Part shown: piece after piece, positions 1 to 8,903 of the stretch | Numbering within the stretch: the stretch's first letter is position 1 | Layout: every line of letters starts with the position of its first letter | Source of the DNA: Oceanobacillus oncorhynchi | GTDB taxonomy: Bacteria > Bacillota > Bacilli > Bacillales > Amphibacillaceae | Assembly: GCF_000821065.1 (NCBI RefSeq) | Contig: NZ_CDGG01000001.1 | Location: 1,488,001-1,552,000 of the forward strand | DNA length: 64,000 bases | Reading direction: 5' to 3' | Notes under the pieces: generated by a model | Seen by the model: the letters and a program-made list of their open reading frames with translations, nothing else | What the model was told of the DNA's origin: nothing | Databases searched by the model: none | Program-made: the position numbers and the translations under genes

Positions 1-51
1 AGAGAAAGAAAACAGGCAGGTCTTAAAAACTTAAAGTTTGTGAACAAATGT

Positions 52-83
52 ACTTAAACTAACGGGCGCGATTGTGTAATAAA
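52..83. repeat. Dispersed GGGCGCG repeat, copy 1
   Basis: The core AACGGGCGCGATTGTGTAAT follows CTTAAACT. Related copies lie near 3937, 4831 and 5948. This copy sits just left of the CBASS remnant. Bases 1-57 before it can be read in frame as a short C-terminal tail ending in TAA, but this is too short to assign to any gene. Confidence 0.5.
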
Positions 84-135
84 ATTGTTCTGGTAACAGG
101 CATTTTAGTCAGAAAGCCGATAGTGAAATAAGTTG

Positions 136-170
136 AAAAACGCTCAGATTAATTCTGAGTGTTTTTGTTT
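136..170. terminator. Hairpin terminator
   Basis: A 13-bp stem (AAAAACGCTCAGA with TCTGAGTGTTTTT, one wobble pair) encloses a 5-nt loop and is followed by T-rich DNA. It has runs on both sides and could act on either strand. From here to about 720 the DNA is AT-rich and I see no gene in it, only the presumed promoter region of the next operon. Confidence 0.6.
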
Positions 171-726
171 GTAATTTATGGTGTTGACTCACTTGCCAAT
201 TTACTACGAATAAGTGTGTTAATTGGTGTTTTATTTTGTCTGCGATTTACTTTTCTCTCCTTAAACTGAACCCGTTATTCTAAACTACAGTCTTCTTTCT
301 TTTAAAGTACCTCCTTTTATAAAAACAGAGAATCTGTTAATAGAACTATTTCATAAAATGAACTTCGGGCAGTACAACAATGGACTGTATTAAATCTTTT
401 ATAGAAAAAATACTTATTATAACCTTGTCCTACTCCGGCTGGTACTATAACTATTTCTCATTCAAGACAACTTTATCAATATCAACTTTCAAATGGGTCT
501 TTCATATCTCAATTTATCTTTTCGCTTAAACGATCCTGTTAACAATGCTAATAGTATATAGTACAATAGATCTTTAGTATTGACGTATATAAAGCTCGGA
601 TGACTAACAAGGAATTGTTTGTTGTAGTAGTGCGTCAATAATATTCTGAAAGTAGTGTATGTTTCCAAACCTTAGGATTAAATAATACTTAAAATAAACT
701 TCAGTTTTTTAAAGGGGAGAAAAGGT

Positions 727-1762
727 ATGGTGCTGTATAAAACAGTTTAATAAATTTCACGACAACATACGTTTGTTAGAAGAGAACGAGGTATTAAAAG
801 AAAAAAGAGATATCATAATTAATACGATTAAAAACAATCTACCCAAGGAAACTTCAAAAAGCTTCACTATATTTACTCAAGGTTCATATGCAATGCATAC
901 TGGAATCAAGCCGTTAGACAATGATTATGATATAGATGTGGGACTTTACTTCGATATTTCCAAAGAGGATATTAAACCTGTACAAGCTAAGCAGTGGATC
1001 TTGAATGCAGTTGAGGGCCATACAAAAGATGTAAAAATGAAGAACCCCTGTATTACAGTTGCGTATGCTGCGGGATACCACGTAGATATAACAGTCTACG
1101 CAGCCGACAATGCTGATGGAAAAGTTTATTTAGCTAAAGGAAAACCAACAAGCAATGGGGAAGATAAGTGTTGGGAAGAATCCAATCCAAAAGATTTGAT
1201 AAAGGAAATTCGAGATCATTTATCTGATTCAGAGGATAGAAAACAATTCCGACGCATCATTCGGTACTTGAAGAGATGGAAAGATGAAAAATTAATAAAA
1301 GGTAATGGTCGTCCGACAGGAATTGCCTTGACCTCTTGCGCTTATAATTGGTTTGCAGTTGAAAAAGATGTAGATCCATTTAGTTGAGATAGAACATATA
1401 AAGACCTTGACGCACTAATCGCCTTGATCCGACAAATGATTAATGGATTTAGTTCAGAAGTTGAGCGAGATGAAAATGGCGAGTTAAACACTTTTTACAG
1501 GTTAAAGGTAGAACTTCCAGTTGAACCATACTCAGATTTGTTCGAAAAAATGAGCAATAAACAAATGAACACTTTTAAACAGAAGTTGGAAAGATTGTTA
1601 GAAAGTCTTGAGGAAGCAAGAAGCAAAGAAGACCCAACTGACGCTGCGGAAATACTACAAAAGCAGTTTGGAAAAGACTTCCCTGTTCCACCTAGGCCAA
1701 CAACAGGAAAGCGCGCTACCCAGAAGGCTGTTATTCCAAGCTCTGAATCTGCAAAGAAGTGA
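727..1762 (+). pseudogene. CD-NTase (CBASS nucleotidyltransferase), frameshifted and nonsense-interrupted
   Basis: CD-NTases of CBASS make cyclic oligonucleotide alarms on phage infection. The polymerase-beta core is visible: a GSYAMHTG motif, the DYDIDVG metal-binding pair and a later VDITVY aspartate. Two lesions break the gene. The ATG at 727, with GGGGAGAAAAGG before it, stops after seven codons. Removing one A from the AAAA at 739-742 joins it to the rest, giving a family-like N-terminus KQFNKFHDNIR. A TGA at 1385-1387 then interrupts the same frame, which continues cleanly to 1762. A TGG-to-TGA change would explain it. The frame from 773 could start at a TTG and would keep the catalytic core only. 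The stop overlaps the Cap2 start, as in intact CBASS operons. Sequencing error could mimic either lesion. Confidence 0.85.
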
Positions 1763-3498
1763 TGAAATTGACTTTTAATCCTTATAACTTAAAAAGCGAG
1801 TTGGAATTACACGAACAAAGTATGATCAAAGAAGTAGTTAAAATAACTAATGTAAACAGCGATGTATACAGAGGGTGTAAATATTTGGCTGAACTAGTCA
1901 TCATTATGAATGGTGAGCCTGCTACGATCTTTGTCGGATTTAAAGACAATTATCCAGGAAGCCTCCCTCTGTTTTTTGATTTGAATGATTCCTTTGGGAG
2001 GATACCGCATAAAGAAAAAGATGGTTTTATTTGTTTTACCAGATCAGAGGCTATTGTTATAGATAAGAGATATCCCGTCTCTCTCTTGCTTAACTGCCTT
2101 GAAAATGTAATTGAATTGATTGCAAAGGGAATAAGTGGAGAGAACCACGAAGATTTCCAATTGGAATTTGAAGCCTATTGGTGCCATATCGTTAAAGGGA
2201 AAATTTATGGTGCAATTGATACGGATAATTATAACGTTCGAGAAATCAATCTTTGGTGTGAGACATCTGAAAGTAACTTTACGATAGTTGCAAGTGAAAA
2301 AAACATTAAGAACACAGAAGTCATTATGAATACTTTATTCCATATTGATATATATCAGGAAGAGAAGTTCAGGTGTATTTACATCCCTCTAAAGCACGGT
2401 ACTTCTATACTCCCACCAGCAGCTGAAGAAGAATGGGATTATTCATTCGTTAAAAATATTTTTTCAAAGCACATAACTAAAAAATCCAAACAAAAATTTC
2501 AGAGGATTATTAGAAGGAAAGGCAACTCCACTAAAAAATTGGAATTTATTATTTTTGGGCTTCCAATCTCAAACGAGAACACAGCGCTATTCGCGTATGT
2601 TATGCCTGGAACTGGTATCGACTATCTACATCCTTTGGTTCAAAAGCCCAAAAATGTAAACTTAATTCCCCTTATGGTCGAAAGATGGCATCCAAATTAC
2701 TTGCTGAATCGAACTGGTGGAAATACAGAAGTGGCAGATAAACACGTAGCTATTGTTGGTGTGGGCTCGGTTGGGAGCGAAATAGCTACAAGATTTGCTA
2801 AATCAGGTGTTCAGCATATTACAGTTATAGATAACGACATTTTAGAAATGGACAATGTGTATAGACACGCATTAGGCAATGATAGTGTCTATGCAAGAAA
2901 CGAAGATAATCAGCTGATAAATGTTCCGAAGGTATTAGCCCTTGAGAAAGAGATAAGAAGAAAATATCCTTTTATTCAAGTGACTTCCTTACCAAAAAGT
3001 TTTGTCGAGTTGTGGGAGGAAGGCTCAATAAATTGGAAAGATTACGATCTATTAGTAATAGCAATTGGCTTAGCCAATCAAGAAATGGACATAAATGAAA
3101 AAATGCATTCTATGAAGCAACCACCTCCAACAATATATGCTTGGAACGAGCCTTTAGGAATAGGAGGGCATTCTTTAATTACATTGAATAATGAAAAGAA
3201 AGGCTGTTATCAATGTCTATTTAAACCAATGGAAGGTAAAACAATCCATAATCGTTCTTCATTTACAAAACCAAATCAAGATTTTTCAAAAGACCTCACT
3301 GGATGCGGTTCTATTTATGTACCGTATAGTTTCCTTGATAGTGAAAAAACGGCTATGTTAGTCGTAGAGAATTCACTAAAGTTACTTACTGGGAAACTAC
3401 AGGATAACCCGCTACTTTCCTGGAAAGGTGACGATAGTCAATTGAAAAGTGAAGGTTTTGCCACTTCACATAGATATTCGTCGAACAAAGACAAGTGA
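1762..3498 (+). CDS. cap2: CBASS Cap2-like E2-E1 fusion protein
   Basis: Cap2 is the ubiquitin-transferase-like CBASS accessory that conjugates the CD-NTase C-terminus to targets and so primes it. The order fits the family. An N-terminal E2-like domain has the candidate catalytic Cys91 in DGFICF. A C-terminal ThiF/E1 adenylation domain has the nucleotide loop VGVGSVGSE from about residue 332, an acidic patch and an RHALG stretch. The candidate E1 cysteine is Cys515 in TGCGS. The ATG overlaps the CD-NTase stop (TGATG); a GTG lies one codon upstream. At 578 aa it is close to full length, but the last residues are encoded by sequence that looks kinase-derived, so the native tail may be missing. 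No Cap3 protease or effector gene follows. Confidence 0.85.
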   Translation: MKLTFNPYNLKSELELHEQSMIKEVVKITNVNSDVYRGCKYLAELVIIMNGEPATIFVGFKDNYPGSLPLFFDLNDSFGRIPHKEKDGFICFTRSEAIVIDKRYPVSLLLNCLENVIELIAKGISGENHEDFQLEFEAYWCHIVKGKIYGAIDTDNYNVREINLWCETSESNFTIVASEKNIKNTEVIMNTLFHIDIYQEEKFRCIYIPLKHGTSILPPAAEEEWDYSFVKNIFSKHITKKSKQKFQRIIRRKGNSTKKLEFIIFGLPISNENTALFAYVMPGTGIDYLHPLVQKPKNVNLIPLMVERWHPNYLLNRTGGNTEVADKHVAIVGVGSVGSEIATRFAKSGVQHITVIDNDILEMDNVYRHALGNDSVYARNEDNQLINVPKVLALEKEIRRKYPFIQVTSLPKSFVELWEEGSINWKDYDLLVIAIGLANQEMDINEKMHSMKQPPPTIYAWNEPLGIGGHSLITLNNEKKGCYQCLFKPMEGKTIHNRSSFTKPNQDFSKDLTGCGSIYVPYSFLDSEKTAMLVVENSLKLLTGKLQDNPLLSWKGDDSQLKSEGFATSHRYSSNKDK

Positions 3499-3890
3499 CT
3501 GAAAGAATAAAAGTGCTTAAAAAAGATTTATCATTATATGAAAAATGGATTTTGTCTGGAGCAGTATGTGGCTGGGGTGACGAATTTAAACCCTATTTTG
3601 ACCTGGTTATATTCTTGTGGATCCCTCAAAATATAAGGCTTCAGAGATTACAGCAAAGGGAATTTCAGAGGTATGGAAATGAAATATTAGCTGGTGGCAG
3701 TAAATACGACCAATCAAAAGTTTTTTTAGAGTGGGCTTCCTTATACGATAATGCGGGTATGGAAGTTAGAAGTAAAACATTACAAGAACACTGGATGGCA
3801 GACTTATCTTGTCCAATATTAAGGATTGAAGGGGATTATTCAGTTGAGGAACAAGTGAATATTGTCTTGAATTATTTAAATTCTAACTAA
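3474..3890 (+). pseudogene. P-loop nucleoside/shikimate-kinase-like protein, 5' truncated
   Basis: The reading frame (GTG at 3495, 131 aa) matches, from memory, the C-terminal two thirds of small bacterial AAA/shikimate-kinase-like proteins. Typical stretches are KWILSGAVCGWGD, a PYFDLVIFLWIP strand, a basic lid region and CPILRIEGDYS near the end. The Walker A loop and about 50 N-terminal residues are missing. Family-like residues (IFVEQRQ) continue upstream of the GTG to an in-frame TAG at 3471, inside the 3' end of cap2. The kinase gene therefore seems to have been cut and joined to cap2. The GTG overlaps the cap2 stop, so it may still be translated, but it cannot bind ATP in the usual way. 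Confidence 0.7.
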
Positions 3891-3936
3891 AACTTTTAAA
3901 GTTAAAGGGAAGTATCTTTTAATACAATAATGATGT

Positions 3937-3990
3937 CCTTAAACAAACGGGCGCGGTAACCGAATAAATATGTGCCATAATAGCGCCACA
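3937..3990. repeat. Dispersed GGGCGCG repeat, copy 2
   Basis: Contains CTTAAACAAACGGGCGCG, then AACCGAATAAATATGTGCC and AATAG(C)GC. Copy 3 at 4831 matches it over nearly 50 bases, so the two bracket the alpha/beta-hydrolase pseudogene. Confidence 0.6.
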
Positions 3991-4042
3991 TAACTGAAGA
4001 TTAAGATAATATATAATAATTAGTTAGAGGAGGGATAGAAGA

Positions 4043-4815
4043 GAGACAATACATTTTGATTTGTATGGAGATGCGGATAAACCTTTACTTGTTTTTTTAC
4101 ATGGTGGCGGTGTAAGTGGCTGGATGTGGCTTAAGCAAGTAAAATATTTTAATGATTATAAATGCTTGGTGCCCAATCTTCCGGGACATGGAAAGAGTAG
4201 TGGTGGTTACAATTTCTCTATTAAAGATATTGCTGACAAAATTTCAACAATTATTGAAGGCTGATCAACAGGTAACTGTAATAGGCTTTTCATTAGGTGC
4301 TCAAGTTTTAATTTTAATGTTAAGTGAAAACAGTAATCTTATTGACAAAGCTATCATTATAAGTGCTTCAACAAAGCCACTTACGCTTCCTAGAATCACT
4401 GCAAGAGTAGCAACATGGAGCCTTCCGTTAGCTAGAAATAAAATGTTTTCGCGAATGCAAGCAAAATATATGTACTTGAATGATCGGTACTTTAACGATT
4501 ATTACTAAGAAACATTGGCGATTACAAAAGAAACATTTTTTTAGGGTAATGTTTGAAAATATGTCGTTTTCAATACCAGAAGGATTTGAAACAGCTCGCA
4601 GTAGAATTTTAGTTCTAATAGGGAAAAAGGAAAATTCAATTATTAAGAAATCAATGGCAGATATATTAGAAAGAAATGAAAATTGCTTGGGAGTTGTAAT
4701 ATCTGGTGTAGGACATGTACCCCTATATAATCCCACATATTTCAATGAATTAATAGAAGATTGGATTAAAAAAGAAAAGATTCCTAATGATGCAATAAGG
4801 TTTAACGCTAGTTAG
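4043..4815 (+). pseudogene. Alpha/beta hydrolase, multiply disrupted
   Basis: Three consecutive frames together spell one alpha/beta-hydrolase of about 255 residues. Frame 1 carries the oxyanion motif HGGGVSGW and the PNLPGHGKS stretch. Frame 2 carries the nucleophile elbow GFSLG. Frame 3 carries the catalytic His in GVGHVPLYNP. The lesions are a frameshift at about 4255-4263, an in-frame TAA at 4506-4508 and a second shift in the T-run at 4539-4545. A good AGGAGGG site lies at 4027-4034, but no ATG follows it in frame; the first usable codon is TTG 4061. The substrate is unknown. Confidence 0.85.
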
Positions 4816-4830
4816 TATAGTTTTAATTAT

Positions 4831-4880
4831 TTAATTAAACGGCGCTATAACCGAGTAAATATGTGCCGCAATAGGGCTAG
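4831..4880. repeat. Dispersed GGGCGCG repeat, copy 3
   Basis: TTAAACGGCGCTATAACCGA, then GTAAATATGTGCCGCAATAGGGC, closely related to copy 2. A hairpin (AAGCCCAGCTA with TAGCTGAGCTT) follows at about 4938-4974. Nothing else is recognisable before bioY. Confidence 0.55.
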
Positions 4881-5074
4881 ATTGTTGAAGAACATGACCT
4901 TTTTTTACGACAGTATAGTGAAACCTTTTATGGAAGAAGCCCAGCTAAACTTTTTATGTAATGGTAGCTGAGCTTTATAACCGGATTATGCAAATAACGC
5001 TTTAAATAAGTGCAAATTATCGGTCAAAGTGACACTTTTATGGTGTTTCTATTTTATTCAATTAGTGTTATAAC

Positions 5075-5644
5075 TTATGCAACTTCTTTTGGCATATCTC
5101 CAAGCAGTTTTGCTTGTATCAGACGTCTTCTGACAACAATGCCAATCCAGCTGGCTAGAAATGCCTTAATGAATCCTACAGCAAGAAACGGGTATACTCC
5201 GGCAGCCAAGGAGGCACTCCATCCAAGATCCAGTACAAGTTTCAATTGAATAGTACCAAAAACCAGTGTTACAAACATTCCCATAATATTTGCGATGACA
5301 GCCATTGGGATTGTAAACCTTGTTTTTTCCAAAATGAGACCAGTAACGTACGCTGCGGCTATAAACCCAAAAATATATCCACCTGAAGGGCCTACAAGCA
5401 CCTGTGGTCCCCCGCTGAATCCAGCGAATACGGGAAGGCCGACCGCTCCAATCGCCATATAGAGCACCATTGCCAATGATCCCTGACGGCTTCCAAGGAT
5501 AGTTGCTGCAATCCCTACTGCCAGTGTCTGGCCACTGATTGGAATAAGCGGAAGCGGAATTTCCACCTGTGCAAGTATTGCAGTTATAGCGGCAAATATA
5601 GCGATCTTAAGCATAATTCTCAGTTTATTACCTTGTCGATTCAA
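5075..5644 (-). CDS. bioY: Biotin transporter BioY (ECF S component)
   Basis: BioY is the membrane S component that captures biotin, alone or with a shared ECF energising module. The product (about 189 aa) has six hydrophobic segments and the family stretches PLIPISGQTLAV, SRQGSLAMVLYMAIGAVGLPVFAG and GGPQVLVGPSGGY. The TTG at 5644 is chosen because GAAAGGGGACG lies just upstream; the frame is open to 5701 but that part is promoter DNA. No biotin synthesis gene is nearby, so this looks like a salvage locus. A BirA box and a second palindrome lie upstream. Confidence 0.92.
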   Translation of the reverse strand: MNRQGNKLRIMLKIAIFAAITAILAQVEIPLPLIPISGQTLAVGIAATILGSRQGSLAMVLYMAIGAVGLPVFAGFSGGPQVLVGPSGGYIFGFIAAAYVTGLILEKTRFTIPMAVIANIMGMFVTLVFGTIQLKLVLDLGWSASLAAGVYPFLAVGFIKAFLASWIGIVVRRRLIQAKLLGDMPKEVA

Positions 5645-5653
5645 TGTAAACGT

Positions 5654-5689
5654 CCCCTTTCGATTAAAAATTATTTTAATCGAAAGGGG
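5654..5689. repeat. Perfect 16-bp inverted repeat in the bioY promoter/leader
   Basis: CCCCTTTCGATTAAAA at 5654-5669 is repeated inverted at 5674-5689 with a 4-base spacer. On the minus strand it covers the proposed -10 TAAAAT (5673-5678) and the bioY Shine-Dalgarno GAAAGGGG. Because transcription should start inside it, it is more likely a DNA operator than an RNA attenuator. Confidence 0.75.
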
Positions 5690-5725
5690 GATGATTGTCA
5701 ACCGATATAATTAAATGGTTTACAA
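5673..5725 (-). promoter_or_regulatory. BirA operator and bioY promoter
   Basis: TTGTCAACC at 5695-5703 and GGTTTACAA at 5717-5725 are separated by 13 bases. This matches the Bacillus BirA box TTGTTAACC-N13-GGTTAACAA with one change in each half. On the minus strand, TTGACA (5701-5696) is followed 17 bases later by TAAAAT (5678-5673), a good sigma-A promoter whose -35 lies inside the box. Biotin-loaded BirA would therefore block transcription of bioY. Confidence 0.85.
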
Positions 5726-5726
5726 T

Positions 5727-6499
5727 ATTACGTTCTACATATCGATCATTAAAAAGAAGTAGCACTTATTTCAAATTTAAGTTTCAATATGCATTGTTCG
5801 TGATAATGAAAAAAATACAGAAGTTGAAGTTCCACCACCTTGATATGATACTTCATCAAAGTTATTCAACTGTTTCTTTCTTGGTACGTTATTATAATTC
5901 AATTAATGGTCGCGCCAGCTTAGGAACCTTTATTTGATTTATGCAGCAATCGGGCGCGATTGTTGAGCAACACAGGCAGAAAATAATCAAATATTTTATA
6001 AACCAATAGTAAAAGAGTGGTACATATTGTATATGTATAATATCATTTCCCCTATAAAATGAAGAACACATATTGACACAAAAAAAAGACCAAACGCACA
6101 CAAATAATCTCAAGGGGAAAACACAGCTTTCCCATGATTATTAAAGTGTACACTTGATCTTGCCTGCATTATCAGTAACACGTCAAATGTATTCCAGTAT
6201 GAAGCTTTGCAAATATACTAACACGCTTTCATTTTCGATGCAAGCGATTTTTAAATCTTTTTTCTGGAAAAAATGAAGAAATAAATGATGCTTGTGCAAA
6301 TTTTAATCTTAGATGATACTGCATTAGAACTTTGAAAATAGGGATTGTACTGAAAAATCTTTGTTTTAAAGCAGTTAGAAATGCAGGGGAAACGAATCGG
6401 GAAACCGCTAAAAAAACAGGAGAAAAAGGCCTGATTATATGCTGCGTAAACCTTGAATTCCCCAACATTTCACTGGAAAATAGAAGGAGTAATGAAAAG
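5727..6499. other. Gene-poor interval with repeat copy 4
   Basis: No convincing gene in about 770 bases. A fourth GGGCGCGATTGTTGAG repeat core lies at 5948-5972. The region is AT-rich, and its open frames lack ribosome sites and family features. Confidence 0.5.
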
Positions 6500-7665
6500 A
6501 TGAATAATGCACAAAAAAAGCAGGCATCGTTAATTTTATGGGTTGTTGTCTGTTTCTGGTTCGCGCAATATGTTTACATTCCCTATCAAACGACCTACTT
6601 AATTATGGTAAATATTTCTAGTAATCTGGTAGGTATGATTATTGGTGCATATGGCATTTCACAGCTTATGCTCCGGCTGCCAGTAGGTATTTTGGCTGAT
6701 ATTAGCAGCAATCACAAGCTGTTTATCATACTTGGATCTTTATTTGCGGGCGGCGCCTCGCTAAGCAGGATTTTACTGCCGGATGATATTGGTTTTTTCC
6801 TTGGGAATATTTTATCAGGAACTGCAAGCGCCACCTGGATTTCTTTTATGATTCTTTATATGAGCTTTTTTAACCCAAAGGATCAGATACGCGCCACCAG
6901 CAGAATTATTATGGCTAACAATGCCGGCATGCTGCTTGGTTTTGTAACCAGCACGCTTCTCTATGATAAAGTCGGCATGATGATGATTTGTGCCTTCAGT
7001 TTAGCTGCAGGACTGATTGGTTTTGTACTCGCTTTCTTTCTTCAGTCAACCAAACCATCTCATCACACAAATAACGTTTCCTTCAGGGAATTAATAAAGG
7101 TGACTGCAAATAAAAGCTTAGTTCTTTTTTCCTTCTTGGCATTAGTGCAGCAGGGTGTGCAAATGTCTACCACCATGTCCTTTACAAACCAGATTGTTCA
7201 GGAGCTGGGCGGCTCCAATCTAGTTATTGGTATGTCGTCTATTATTTATATGCTGTCAGCAGTCGTTTTTGCCAGATTGGCTTCGACTAAATTCCTGGCA
7301 ATGATGTCTATGAAGTTATGGATTTGTTTCAGCTTTCTCTTCCTCGGCATTTACTGTGTACTGGTTCCCCAGACAAATTCTATCTTGCTTGTTTGCCTTT
7401 TACAACTGATACCGGGATTAGGTACTGGAATTTTGTTCTCGCTCCTGACCAAAAGCGTTCTACTGCAATGGGCTTCTTTCAAGCTGTCTATGCGCTGGGA
7501 ATGACAATTTTTCCAATAATTAGCGGGAGTATTTATGAGCATTTATCCATGAAGCATGCATTTATTTTTTTAGCGGGGACATGCTTTCTGGCTTGTTCAA
7601 TTTCTTTTATTCACTTTAGAAGACAGGAAGTTAATCAAAAAAGGGAGCTGTATCAACAAATTTAA
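6500..7665 (+). pseudogene. MFS transporter, frameshifted near the C-terminus
   Basis: A 12-helix major facilitator of about 388 aa. The first part starts at ATG 6500 after AGAAGGAG; upstream in-frame codons are not protein-like. It reads through the typical RLPVGILAD loop and ten or so hydrophobic segments. The frame is lost near 7438-7446. The original one appears to have read LAPDQKRSTAMGFFQAVYAL, which continues in the -1 frame to the TAA at 7665. Without that change the protein ends at 7504 in unrelated residues. The substrate is unknown. A single base error in the assembly would also explain it. Confidence 0.8.
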
Positions 7666-7693
7666 TTGGCTTTAAATTTGTTGATAAAACGAA

Positions 7694-7738
7694 AGCCTCA
7701 CTACTTCCTTCTTTGATATTTGAGCAAGCAGTGAGGCT
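7694..7738. terminator. Hairpin between the MFS pseudogene and ykkD
   Basis: AGCCTCACT and AGTGAGGCT pair around a 27-base loop. There is no strong T-run, so termination is moderately likely. It lies where convergent genes meet. Confidence 0.45.
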
Positions 7739-7815
7739 GCATTATTTAAGTTTGAATATAGATTTAATAACCAATAAATTGATATAAGCAGTGAAAATTA
7801 TTTTTTAGAGATGCA

Positions 7816-8130
7816 TTACGAAAATAATTTTAACCCGACAGCCGCTCCTAAAACCATGGCGATACACACCATTCGCTTCCATTCCTTTGGTTCATTATAA
7901 AAAAGCATTCCTGCTATTGCCCCGCCAGAGGCGCCGATACCAGTCCATACCGCATAAGCAGTCCCCATAGGCAATGTTTCCATAGCGTACGAAAGGAAAA
8001 AGAAGCTGGCTCCAAAACCAAGAACGAGCAAGACCAATGCCTGCCAATTACGATCTTTATGCAGCTTGTTTATCATCGTTACACCAACTACTTCGAATAA
8101 TCCAGCGATAATTAATGAAGTCCAGGCCAT
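7816..8130 (-). CDS. ykkD: SMR family exporter subunit, YkkD-like
   Basis: A small multidrug resistance protein of 104 aa with four transmembrane helices and the invariant Glu13 in LFEVVGV, which couples substrate and proton exchange. The pair with the preceding gene, whose stop overlaps this start, indicates a heterodimeric transporter. The guanidine-I riboswitch ahead of the pair implies guanidinium export. Motifs such as LPMGTAYAVWTGIGA are typical. The symbol rests on context; EbrA/B-like naming is possible. Confidence 0.85.
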   Translation of the reverse strand: MAWTSLIIAGLFEVVGVTMINKLHKDRNWQALVLLVLGFGASFFFLSYAMETLPMGTAYAVWTGIGASGGAIAGMLFYNEPKEWKRMVCIAMVLGAAVGLKLFS

Positions 8131-8471
8131 TACGATTCAGCTCCTTCTGTCTCTTTGTCTTTCGTTACTAACTTCAAACCAATGACACCGGCTAATAAAA
8201 TGGCGATCAAAAGAATCTTTATAAACTGAAACGGCTCGCCGAAGAAAGCAATATCTGCAAACGTTGTTCCTGCTGTTCCCAGTCCGACAAAAACAGCATA
8301 AACCGTTCCAACAGGAAGCTTCTTCCCAGCCATGATCATTAAATAGAAACTAAGAATGATCGCGATAATTGTTCCTGTCCAAGTCCAAAAATCATCGGCA
8401 TGCTTTAGCCCGATTACCCAAAAAACTTCAATAACTGCTGCGATAATTACTTGTAACCACACCATATTCAT
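8130..8471 (-). CDS. ykkC: SMR family exporter subunit, YkkC-like
   Basis: First gene of the exporter pair, 113 aa, four helices, with the essential Glu in AAVIEVFW and the family stretch [21 protein letters not shown] 8471 (MNMVWLQ) is preferred because GGAGGTG lies just upstream. The frame runs open to 8573, but that DNA is the riboswitch. Expression should depend on guanidine. Its stop overlaps the ykkD start by one base, so the two are translationally coupled. Confidence 0.88.
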   Translation of the reverse strand: MNMVWLQVIIAAVIEVFWVIGLKHADDFWTWTGTIIAIILSFYLMIMAGKKLPVGTVYAVFVGLGTAGTTFADIAFFGEPFQFIKILLIAILLAGVIGLKLVTKDKETEGAES

Positions 8472-8501
8472 GTAGATAACACCTCCGCGTTTATTCTTTC
8501 C

Positions 8502-8632
8502 AATAAAAAACAAAAAAACCTGAGAGATAACTGTATAAACAGTCTCTCCCAGGCTTTTATCCTTCCGTGGCACAGCTCAGGCTGTGAGTTTTCTCTCGGA
8601 CCAGACCAATTTGTATTGCGGAACCCTAGAAA
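8502..8632 (-). ncRNA. Guanidine-I (ykkC) riboswitch with terminator
   Basis: On the minus strand the conserved segments of the class occur in order. CTAGGGTTCCG starts at 8629. Then come TGGTCCGAGAGAA, a variable arm, and CACGGAAGGATAAAAGCCTGGGAGA ending at 8545. The last bases of the aptamer (CCTGGGAGAGACTG) also pair with CAGTTATCTCTCAGG to form a terminator followed by a T-run at 8502-8518. Guanidine binding should stabilise the aptamer and let transcription continue into ykkCD. Confidence 0.95.
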
Positions 8633-8855
8633 ACATTCTCATATAATGAAGTTAATTTCCATTATACACAAAGTGCAGGTTTATTCAAGTCTCGTAACGT
8701 TCGTAGTGTCACCAAAAAACAAGGAAAAGAAATCAAAAGATATCAGAGGAAGTGCATTTAAAATTGGCATATTACTATTTTTATCAATTACTTCCTAAGC
8801 AGAATGATTAAAGAAAGAAGCCTGGACATTCGCTGTGAATGAAGCAGATAAGGTT

Positions 8856-8902
8856 AAAAACAGCAATCCTCCATTATTTTAAAATAGAGGATTGCTGTTT
8901 TT
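8856..8902. terminator. Bidirectional terminator
   Basis: AAAAACAGCAATCCTC at 8856-8871 pairs with GAGGATTGCTGTTTTT at 8887-8902 (one bulged region between) directly downstream of the minus-strand MFS gene. T-runs are present on both strands. Confidence 0.8.
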
Positions 8903-8903
8903 C

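Noticed and set aside
3495-3890. Cap3 protease after Cap2
   Set aside because: Position fits, but there is no JAMM metal motif; the sequence is kinase-like (GWGD, RIEGDYS).
5654-5689. Transcription attenuator hairpin for bioY
   Set aside because: The best promoter places its -10 inside the repeat, so only one arm would be transcribed, and there is no T-run. Treated as a DNA site.
6332-6499. Upstream coding extension of the MFS gene
   Set aside because: No ribosome site, and the residues are not transporter-like; ATG 6500 has AGAAGGAG and the expected first helix.
8472-8573. N-terminal extension of the YkkC reading frame
   Set aside because: The frame is open only because the guanidine riboswitch lies there; the start at 8471 has a GGAGGTG site and the normal protein length.
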